Shown here: piece after piece, positions 57,296 to 64,000 of the stretch
Numbering within the stretch: the stretch's first letter is position 1
How the letters are laid out: each line of letters begins with the position of its first letter
From: Pseudotamlana agarivorans
Lineage (GTDB): Bacteria; Bacteroidota; Bacteroidia; Flavobacteriales; Flavobacteriaceae
DNA length: 64,000 nt
Reading direction: 5' to 3'
NCBI RefSeq assembly: GCF_001642835.1
Contig: NZ_LXEI01000006.1
Span: 186,001 to 250,000, forward strand
The notes under the pieces: model-generated
What the model was told of the DNA's origin: nothing
What the model saw: the letters and a program-made list of their open reading frames with translations, nothing else
Databases searched by the model: none
Program-made: the position numbers and the translations under genes

Positions 57296-59260
57296 ATGAA
57301 TCGCAACCTATTCTTTTTTTTTCTACTAACGACTTGTATTTGTTTTTCACAACAAACCCAAATTGTCGATTTTAAACAAGCTAAAGCCGAAATTTCTTTT
57401 GGTGATCTAATACTCAAGGAAGTTAAAGGTACTGTGCTTTATAAGTTTGATATTCTAAAAGACACCGATTCCATTTTTCTAGATGCTAAAGGCTTTAAAA
57501 GTATAACAGCTGTTTTAAATGATGATGTCCAGGTAGGAACTTACAATGGTGAGCGGCTTATAATTAACCATCAATTTAAAGCGAATACATCTTATTCTCT
57601 AAAGATTATCTGGGAAGCACGTCCGAAAAAAGCTTTATATTTTATCGATTGGGAATATATTGATGGTAACCGTCAAATTTGGACTCAGGGTCAGGGGAAA
57701 TACACCAGTAATTGGTTTCCGAGTATCGATGATATGAATGAGAAAATCGAATTTGATTTAAGTATTACTTTCGATAAAAATTATGAAGTGATAGCTAACG
57801 GCAAGCTTACCGATAAAACTATTTCGGGGCCTTTAGCCACTTGGCATTTTGATATGACTAAGCCCATGTCGAGTTATTTGTTAGCCTTTGCTATTGGTAA
57901 ATATGACAAAAAAACAACACTTTCAAACAATGGCATTCCGTTAGAAATGTATTATTACCCTACTGATGAAGAAAAGTTCGAACCGACCTACCGTCATACT
58001 CTGCAGATTTTCGAATTTCTACAACGAGAAATAGGTGTGCCTTTTCCGTGGCAAAATTACAAGCAGATTCCTGTTAAAGATTTTCTGTATGCCGGTATGG
58101 AGAATACTAGTGCTACGATATTTTCTGATGCCTTTTTAATTGATGAAACGGCATTTGTAGATAAAAACTATGTGAATGTTAATGCGCACGAGTTAGCACA
58201 TCAGTGGTTTGGTGATTTAGTTACTGAAACATCAGGAACACACCATTGGCTTCAAGAGGGCTTTGCGACCTACTATGCTTTGTTAGCGGAACGGGAGGTT
58301 TTTGGAGAAGAATATTATCAGTACAAACTTTATGAATACGCTCAGGAATTATTAGATCAAGACAGGGCAGGAGCAAGCACGGCCTTATTGGATCCTAAAT
58401 CGAGTAGCACCACTTTCTATAAAAAGGGCGCCTGGGTCTTGGTTTTACTAAAAGATAAGGTAGGCGAGAAGGACTTTAAAAAAGGGGTTAAAAATTATTT
58501 GTGGAAGTATCAGTTTAAAAATGTTGAAACCCAAGATTTTATTTCTGAAATTGAAAAGGCTAGTGGTAAAGACTTAACGGAGTTTGTAAACAAGTGGCTG
58601 AAATCTTCGCAGTACCATTATAATGATATTGAAAGTTATCTAAGGAAAAATTTTAAAGGCTATAAGACGTTTTTAGATTTGGATTGCGATAAATCGGCCG
58701 AAGATTGCCAGAAGTTTATACAAGCTTCAGGAAACAAATATCAGAACGCTGAAGTGATTCGCTTACTAAAAGGAAATATTACAAAATCAGTTTTTAACCT
58801 AAAATCTATTAAAGAGAGGCAGGCCGTGGCTTTATCCGTGTCAACCATCACTTCAGCTGAAAAAGCAGATTATGAAACCCTGCTTCAAGATAAGTCTTAC
58901 GCTACCATAGAAGCGGCTTTATTCAATTTATGGCGTAGTTTTCCGAATGATAATGCTTTATATTTAAAACAAACCAAGGATATCGTTGGTTTTAACGATA
59001 AAAACGTGCGTATTCTTTGGTTAACTTTAGCATTGATTACAGATGATTTTGAACCCCTAAATAAATCACGTTATTTTGACGAACTCACCGATTATACCAG
59101 TCCGAGGTATAGTTTTGAAATTCGTCAGAATGCCTTTGCATATTTGAATCAGATTCAAGCTTGCAGAATCTTGTGTTTAGATAATTTGCAACAGGCAACC
59201 ACGCATCATAACTGGCAGTTTTCAAAATTTGCTAAACAAATGTTGAAGCAGGATAAATAG
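57296..59260 (+). CDS. Exported M1 family (zinc) aminopeptidase
   Basis: A 654-residue protein with a signal peptide (MNRNLFFFFLLTTCICFSQQ) and the M1 layout: N-terminal beta domain (20-210), thermolysin-like catalytic domain (210-450) and a helical C-terminal part (480-654). The exopeptidase motif is AGMENTSA; the zinc motif is HELAH (298-302) with Glu321 in HHWLQEGFATYYA. The enzyme would remove N-terminal residues from peptides in the periplasm or outside. It starts after the second direct repeat and runs in the same direction as the patatin gene. Confidence 0.94.
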   Translation: MNRNLFFFFLLTTCICFSQQTQIVDFKQAKAEISFGDLILKEVKGTVLYKFDILKDTDSIFLDAKGFKSITAVLNDDVQVGTYNGERLIINHQFKANTSYSLKIIWEARPKKALYFIDWEYIDGNRQIWTQGQGKYTSNWFPSIDDMNEKIEFDLSITFDKNYEVIANGKLTDKTISGPLATWHFDMTKPMSSYLLAFAIGKYDKKTTLSNNGIPLEMYYYPTDEEKFEPTYRHTLQIFEFLQREIGVPFPWQNYKQIPVKDFLYAGMENTSATIFSDAFLIDETAFVDKNYVNVNAHELAHQWFGDLVTETSGTHHWLQEGFATYYALLAEREVFGEEYYQYKLYEYAQELLDQDRAGASTALLDPKSSSTTFYKKGAWVLVLLKDKVGEKDFKKGVKNYLWKYQFKNVETQDFISEIEKASGKDLTEFVNKWLKSSQYHYNDIESYLRKNFKGYKTFLDLDCDKSAEDCQKFIQASGNKYQNAEVIRLLKGNITKSVFNLKSIKERQAVALSVSTITSAEKADYETLLQDKSYATIEAALFNLWRSFPNDNALYLKQTKDIVGFNDKNVRILWLTLALITDDFEPLNKSRYFDELTDYTSPRYSFEIRQNAFAYLNQIQACRILCLDNLQQATTHHNWQFSKFAKQMLKQDK

Positions 59261-59296
59261 GGTTAAGGATCATTTTATAATACAAAATTTAAAAAT

Positions 59297-60211
59297 TTGA
59301 AAGCATTAGTAATTTCTGGAGGCGGTAGTAAAGGCGCATACGCAGGTGGTGTGGCAGAGTATTTAATTAAGGAAGAAAAACGTGAATACGATTTGTATTT
59401 AGGTACTTCTACGGGTAGTATGCTTATTCCGCATTTAGCGGCCGGTAAAATAGATGAAATACATGAAGTTTTCACGAATGTTAATCAGTATAACATATTT
59501 AGTGTAAATCCTTTTATAGTGCGTAAAAAAGGCGATCGAGAGTTTGTATCTATCGACTTTATAAATTCTCTTTGGCAATTTATAAAAATGAAACGCACCT
59601 TTGGAGAAAGCAAGGCTTTAAGACGTTATTTTAGGAAGCATTTCACAAAAGCGTATTACGATCAAATTAAAGCGACCAAGGAGGACGTTGTGGTAACCGT
59701 GTCTAATTTATCTAAAAACATCGCCGAATATAAATCTATTAAAGACTTTAGTTACGATGAGTTTTGTGATTGGGTTTGGATTTCGTGTAACTACATACCA
59801 TTTATGTCTTTGGTGAAAAAAGACGGTTTCGAGTATGCCGATGGAGCTTTTGGTTGTGTGGTGCCTATTCGAGAGGCGATTTTAAGAGGTGCTACAGAAA
59901 TTGATGCGATTATCTTAGAATCTGAAAACATGCAGTACAATAAGGTTTTAGGGAAAAACCCGTATTCCTTAATGTTAAATCTTTTTGGTCACCTTTTAGA
60001 TCAAGTAGAACGCAGTGATATCTTAATTGGAAAATTGGCGGCAAAAAATCGTGGTGTGAAGTTAAATCTTTATTATACGCCGTCACGATTAACTGAAAAC
60101 TCCTTGATTTTTAATAAGAAACTCATGACCGATTGGTGGGACAAGGGGTATGAGTATGCTAAAGAAAAGTGTAAAGCAGCACAATCAAATGAATTACGAA
60201 TGGATAAATAA
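59297..60211 (+). CDS. Patatin-like phospholipase (TTG start)
   Basis: A 304-residue cytoplasmic patatin. The oxyanion loop is SGGGSKGAYAGG (residues 7-18), the nucleophile Ser38 lies in GTSTGS (a G-x-S-x-G elbow) and the second catalytic residue is Asp182 in YADGAFG. The Ser-Asp dyad is thus complete; such enzymes release fatty acids from phospholipids. The start is TTG at 59297, giving the family start MKALVISGGG; no in-frame ATG is near. It lies 36 bases after the aminopeptidase stop and probably shares its transcript. Confidence 0.92.
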   Translation: MKALVISGGGSKGAYAGGVAEYLIKEEKREYDLYLGTSTGSMLIPHLAAGKIDEIHEVFTNVNQYNIFSVNPFIVRKKGDREFVSIDFINSLWQFIKMKRTFGESKALRRYFRKHFTKAYYDQIKATKEDVVVTVSNLSKNIAEYKSIKDFSYDEFCDWVWISCNYIPFMSLVKKDGFEYADGAFGCVVPIREAILRGATEIDAIILESENMQYNKVLGKNPYSLMLNLFGHLLDQVERSDILIGKLAAKNRGVKLNLYYTPSRLTENSLIFNKKLMTDWWDKGYEYAKEKCKAAQSNELRMDK

Positions 60212-60251
60212 GCTGTTTAAGTATTCAGATTATATAAACTTCACAGGATGC

Positions 60252-60773
60252 TTACCACATATCCGAAACTTCACTTTTTACAAAAGATAAAGCGGCATCG
60301 CTAGGGGAAGGGCGCTCCATCATTTCGGTTAATACAACCTCTCTTAATTTGTTGGCAGTATCTGTTTTTTCAGACATGTTTGCCTTTCTAATGAGTTGGA
60401 TTGTGGCGTTTTTAGCGGTTGTAATAATGCTCCAACATTTATCGCTAATATAGATTTGTTGCGATAAGTTATGTTCAAATTCTTGTTCTATGTTTTTAAT
60501 AAGTAACGATTCGTAATCTTCTTTGTTTGATGTAATTGGAGTTACTCTTACCATAAGTTTTGATGGGGCAATGCGCTCTAAAAATAAAGCCATACGCTCA
60601 TAAGCCTGTAAGCGTAATGGAATCGTGTTTACCTGCAAATCTTTTTTGAGTAGATAACGTCTTCTGCCGTCTTCATTTTTGGTATGCTCTTTAAAAAAGT
60701 AATAGGCAATACAGCCTGTAATTAATGATGGTATGGCGAATAAAAAAAGGTCAATAACTCTAGAGGCTTCCAT
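60252..60773 (-). CDS. Conserved hypothetical membrane-anchored protein
   Basis: A 173-residue protein with one N-terminal membrane helix (VIDLFLFAIPSLITGCIAYYFF) and a soluble, mostly helical cytoplasmic part (residues 28-173: LRLQAYERMALFLERI and following). From memory, similar proteins occur widely in Flavobacteriaceae with no known function. It is 23 bases downstream of the glutamate-synthase-family gene on the same strand and probably part of its operon. No motif of known function is seen. Confidence 0.75.
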   Translation of the reverse strand: MEASRVIDLFLFAIPSLITGCIAYYFFKEHTKNEDGRRRYLLKKDLQVNTIPLRLQAYERMALFLERIAPSKLMVRVTPITSNKEDYESLLIKNIEQEFEHNLSQQIYISDKCWSIITTAKNATIQLIRKANMSEKTDTANKLREVVLTEMMERPSPSDAALSFVKSEVSDMW

Positions 60774-60796
60774 AAGATTTGGTTTGGTTTAAGTGA

Positions 60797-62356
60797 TTAC
60801 TTTGGATGATGACCCAAATATAAACAATCTTTTAAATTTTGCATTCCTAAAAATGGAACGCTTGTTTTTTCGTATGCAAAAGTTGAATGTAATTTATTCG
60901 ACAGACTGTGGTCGTCGATATTCATTTCGATGTCTTTCATGGTAAACTGGCAAGGGTGTTCGTAGCCGGCAGCATGTGTAATTTCAATCAATTCTTTTCT
61001 AAATGTTGTAAAATACTGTGCTAGGCGCTCCGATTTTAGCGTAGGATCTATGCCGCTCTGCAACCATTTACTTTGGGTTGCCACACCACTAGGGCAACGG
61101 TTTGTATGGCACACTTGAGCTTGAATACATCCAATACTCATCATGGCCTCTCTGGCTACGTTAATACAATCGGCTCCCATAGCAAAGGCCATAGCAGCTT
61201 TAGCAGGGAAACCTAATTTGCCGCTACCAATAAATACGATACGCTCGGAAAGGCCTTTGTTTTTAAACATCTTATACAAATCGCTAAAACCATAAATCCA
61301 AGGTAGCGAAACATGATCGGCAAAACTAGGAGGAGCCGCTCCGGTACCACCTTCGCCACCATCTACAGTAATAAAGTCGGGGCCTTTTCCGGTGGCAACC
61401 ATAAAGTCTGCCAATTCTTCCCATTGTTCTAATTTACCTATAGCAGCTTTAATACCAACAGGTAAGCCTGTAGCTTCGGCTATTTTTTCAATAAAATCTA
61501 CCATTTCAGGAATATTAGAAAAAGCTTTATGGTTTGGAGGTGAAAGCACATCAACACCAATTGGAACACCTCTAATTTCTGAAATTTCTTTAGTGATTTT
61601 AGCACCAGGAAGCACACCACCTTTTCCAGGTTTAGCGCCTTGAGAAAGTTTAACTTCAATAGCTCGTATAAAAGGGTTGTTTTCAACCAGTTTTATCATT
61701 TTTTCCATGGAAAATCCGCCTTCTTCAGAGCGCACACCAAAATACCCGGTTCCGAAATGGAAAATAACATCGCCACCATGACTGTGATGTGGCGATAAAC
61801 CGCCTTCACCAGTATTGTGATACGCTCCAGCGATTTTAACGCCTTTGTTTAATGATTCTATCGCTTTCGCGGAAAGCGAGCCAAAACTCATGGCTGAAAC
61901 ATTGATGACTGAAGCTGGTCTGAAAGGCCTTCTCCTTTTATGAAATTCACCCATCACTTTGGCGCATGGCAAAAAAGATTTGTCTTCATGGTTAGGATGA
62001 TTTTCTGGAAGTTTAAAAGGCATCATTGCATTATTAATAAAAATATGCTGATGCTGATAAATATCTCGGTCGGTACCAAAACCTTCGTAGTTGTTTTCCT
62101 TTTTAGCCGAAGCGTAAATCCATCCGCGTTCAATTCTGTTAAAAGGCAATTCTTCACGGTTATTAGCCACGAAATATTGACGCATTTCAGGGCCTATACT
62201 CTCAAATAAATAGCGTAAATGTCCGAAAATGGGGTAGTTGTGGCTTATGGTATGTTGTTTTTGAAAAAATACATCGCGTATAGCTACTAAGGCTAACCCT
62301 ATTAATAACCATCCCCACCAGCTTATGTGAGATACTAAATCTAAAATCGTACTCAT
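60797..62356 (-). CDS. FMN-binding glutamate synthase family protein
   Basis: A 519-residue membrane-anchored protein. A membrane helix (WWGWLLIGLALVAI) lies near the N-terminus and the rest is the FMN-binding (GOGAT) barrel of the glutamate synthase large subunit: EGGLSPHHSHGGDVI, KLSQGAKPGKGGVLPG, TVDGGEGGTGAAP and the Cys-rich CHTNRCPSGVATQ that would hold a 3Fe-4S cluster. It lacks the N-terminal glutaminase domain, so it is not full GltB; family members are oxidoreductases of unknown substrate. The gene downstream encodes a small membrane-anchored protein. Confidence 0.9.
   Translation of the reverse strand: MSTILDLVSHISWWGWLLIGLALVAIRDVFFQKQHTISHNYPIFGHLRYLFESIGPEMRQYFVANNREELPFNRIERGWIYASAKKENNYEGFGTDRDIYQHQHIFINNAMMPFKLPENHPNHEDKSFLPCAKVMGEFHKRRRPFRPASVINVSAMSFGSLSAKAIESLNKGVKIAGAYHNTGEGGLSPHHSHGGDVIFHFGTGYFGVRSEEGGFSMEKMIKLVENNPFIRAIEVKLSQGAKPGKGGVLPGAKITKEISEIRGVPIGVDVLSPPNHKAFSNIPEMVDFIEKIAEATGLPVGIKAAIGKLEQWEELADFMVATGKGPDFITVDGGEGGTGAAPPSFADHVSLPWIYGFSDLYKMFKNKGLSERIVFIGSGKLGFPAKAAMAFAMGADCINVAREAMMSIGCIQAQVCHTNRCPSGVATQSKWLQSGIDPTLKSERLAQYFTTFRKELIEITHAAGYEHPCQFTMKDIEMNIDDHSLSNKLHSTFAYEKTSVPFLGMQNLKDCLYLGHHPK
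61862..61875 (+). repeat. CGCTTTCGCGGAAA 14-mer, copy 3
   Basis: An exact copy on the plus strand inside the minus-strand glutamate-synthase-family gene, where its complement is read as Leu-Ser-Ala-Lys-Ala. Confidence 0.7.
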
Positions 62357-62453
62357 GTTTATAATTTAAGGTGTAATTCCTGTTTTTCTTTAAGTTTTTA
62401 AAGGTATTTAAAATTATTGTTTTTCATAAAGATTGAATATATATCTTTATAAC

Positions 62454-63986
62454 ATGAAATATAAATATTTAGGACTTCTCGTCTTTATTGTTATTCTGGC
62501 CGTTATAGCGGTGCCTGTTTCTAATTATTTTGTAAAGCTAAAAATAGAAAAAGCATTACATAATTTACCAGAACATATTGATGTAAATACAAAAGATATT
62601 TATGTTGATGTAGTTTCTGGAACCGTGGAGTTTAAAGATGTGCTCATTTCTGTTTTAAATAAAACCACTCAAGAGAAATCTGTAAAATTGAATTTGAAAG
62701 GGGTTTTAATTGAAGATATTGATTATATAGAATTTATATTTTATAATAAAGTCAAGATAGATGAATTGGCATTAGATGCGCCAAAAGTAACATATTATAA
62801 AGCAGGTAAACAAAAAAAGCCAACCAGTGCTTATAAAGCTTCAGAAACACCTCAGGTATCCATTAAAAATGTACAAATTACCAATGGAGCTGCTCAAGTT
62901 TTAAGTCTGCAAAGCGATTCGTTATTGTTTGATATTAAATCTTTTAAAATAAATTTAAAGGATTTGCAACATCACCCCGATAAAAAAAATCGCATGCCTG
63001 TAACGTTTCATAATTTTGATATTGAAGCAGATTCGATACAGCTCAACGTTGGCGAGTATGACCGTTTATTTATTAATCAAGCACAATTAAAGGATCATGC
63101 TTCAGTATTAAAAACCGTTCAATTAAAAACCAAGTTTTCTAAAAAGGAACTTTCTAAACACATTAAAACTGAAAGAGATCATTTCAATTTAAATGTCGAT
63201 TCCATTGTAATTGCCGAAGTAGATTTTGGTTACAAACAGGATACTATTTTTTATTTCACTACTAACAAATCGGCGTTACATCACTTAGATTTTGAAATTT
63301 ATAGAGATAAATTAGTAGCAGACGATCATAGTATAAAATCACTATATGGTAAAATGCTCAGAGAGTTAAATTTCGATCTTAATGTGAAAGAGCTTCAGGT
63401 TCTAGATGGGAAAATCGTGTACGAAGAGCGCGTACATCATTCGGGCGTGCCTGGCAAAATTTTCTTCTCAGATTTTAACGCGACCATGTCCAACATCAAT
63501 AATACATACCCTGAAGGTGATAAAACTGTAGTAAATATAACCACGAGGTTTATGGATGAAGCGCCATTAAAAGCGTACTGTGATTTTGATATTAATAACG
63601 AATACGATCGGTTTCTTTTTAAAGCAGAATTAGGATCGTTTCATGCCGAAAAAATGAATCAATTTTTAGTGCCAAATCTCAATGTCAAATTTGAAGGTAT
63701 CTTGCACAAAACCTACTTCACTATTGATGCTACTGCGAATCATTCGTCTATTGACTTAAAAACGGATTTCGATGGCCTTAGAGTGGATGTTTTAAGAAAG
63801 CATAAACATAAGAAAAACAAGTTTTTATCGGCTATAGCTAATATCTTTGTTAAGAAAACCACCGAGCACGGTGATAGTGTTTTTGCTGAAGCTAAAAGAC
63901 ATGGTATTAAACGCGATAAAACTAAATCGGTTTTCAATTTCCTTTGGCTTAACGTCAAGGAAGGGCTTCTTCATGCTAAAAACTAA
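62454..63986 (+). CDS. AsmA/DUF748-like membrane-anchored protein
   Basis: A 510-residue protein with one N-terminal membrane helix (YLGLLVFIVILAVIAVPVSNY) and a long beta-rich periplasmic part that begins with an AsmA-like start (KLKIEKALHNLPEHI, VDVVSGTVEFKDVLISV). Repeated units with alternating strands (residues 60-460) suggest a lipid-handling or outer-membrane-assembly role like TamB and AsmA relatives, but no enzyme motif is present. It has a highly basic C-terminal part (RKHKHKKNKF). ATG 62454 is preferred over TTG 62433. The stop is close to the window end. Confidence 0.8.
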   Translation: MKYKYLGLLVFIVILAVIAVPVSNYFVKLKIEKALHNLPEHIDVNTKDIYVDVVSGTVEFKDVLISVLNKTTQEKSVKLNLKGVLIEDIDYIEFIFYNKVKIDELALDAPKVTYYKAGKQKKPTSAYKASETPQVSIKNVQITNGAAQVLSLQSDSLLFDIKSFKINLKDLQHHPDKKNRMPVTFHNFDIEADSIQLNVGEYDRLFINQAQLKDHASVLKTVQLKTKFSKKELSKHIKTERDHFNLNVDSIVIAEVDFGYKQDTIFYFTTNKSALHHLDFEIYRDKLVADDHSIKSLYGKMLRELNFDLNVKELQVLDGKIVYEERVHHSGVPGKIFFSDFNATMSNINNTYPEGDKTVVNITTRFMDEAPLKAYCDFDINNEYDRFLFKAELGSFHAEKMNQFLVPNLNVKFEGILHKTYFTIDATANHSSIDLKTDFDGLRVDVLRKHKHKKNKFLSAIANIFVKKTTEHGDSVFAEAKRHGIKRDKTKSVFNFLWLNVKEGLLHAKN

Positions 63987-64000
63987 TAAAGTACTGTTTA

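Overview
The window is a contiguous chromosomal segment from a member of the Bacteroidota, almost certainly the family Flavobacteriaceae. The evidence is the AT-rich sequence, promoters that fit the Bacteroidota sigma consensus (TTTG, 19-22 bases, TAnnTTTG) with little Shine-Dalgarno signal, lipoproteins with an acidic run just after the lipidated Cys, and family-specific genes and pairings (BshA, GH3/beta-lactamase fusion, tsaD beside tamB, LptD-like protein opposite an amidase-MlaD operon). The genus cannot be fixed from the sequence alone. No rRNA, tRNA, CRISPR array or intact insertion sequence was seen.

Region by region. 1-2785 (minus strand): tsaD, a parvulin-type isomerase, rsmE and the start of a DUF4159 protein. 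3028-7428: tamB, divergent from tsaD. 7574-11785: glycolysis (pfkA, gapA with a clear terminator), a GlcNAc-kinase-like protein and a ModF-like ABC ATPase; then guaC convergent. 12953-17579: a hybrid sensor kinase whose phospho-acceptor His is replaced by Tyr, ridA, and an LptD-like outer-membrane protein. 17828-22862: amidase, MlaD-like protein, two Fe-S oxidoreductase halves and a small conserved protein, with a REP-like repeat between the Fe-S genes. 23015-26824: an imelysin / di-heme DUF1111 / imelysin lipoprotein island, preceded by a 25-bp palindrome next to a consensus promoter; probably a metal-acquisition unit. 26997-33281: GH3/beta-lactamase fusion, bshA, a VOC protein, a PliI-type lysozyme inhibitor and a small outer-membrane protein. 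33399-41158: FAD/Fe-S dehydrogenase, LpxH-like phosphoesterase, aroC, a DAACS carboxylate symporter and a sulfurtransferase. 41500-45277: a translationally coupled N-formylglutamate amidohydrolase / QEGLA (DUF1704) metallopeptidase / ATP-grasp ligase cassette. 45289-51479 (minus): DCC protein, mutS2, miaE and recG. 51682-63986: a PHP-ACT-ACT fusion, a K+/H+ antiporter, a gamma-glutamylcyclotransferase-like lipoprotein between direct repeats, an M1 aminopeptidase, a patatin, an FMN glutamate-synthase-family protein and an AsmA-like protein.

The strongest unusual signal is in recG. A 440-bp element with imperfect, hairpin-bearing terminal inverted repeats and a DUF559 (Vsr-like) endonuclease domain sits in frame between helicase motifs II and III, giving an 848-residue RecG instead of about 700. 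Other items worth a second look are the amidohydrolase/QEGLA/ATP-grasp cassette, the His-to-Tyr hybrid kinase, an 11-A tract at the seam of the GH3/beta-lactamase fusion where a slip of one base either way would release GH3 alone, the PHP-ACT-ACT fusion, the palindrome controlling the imelysin island, and a 14-mer present three times on the same strand regardless of gene direction.
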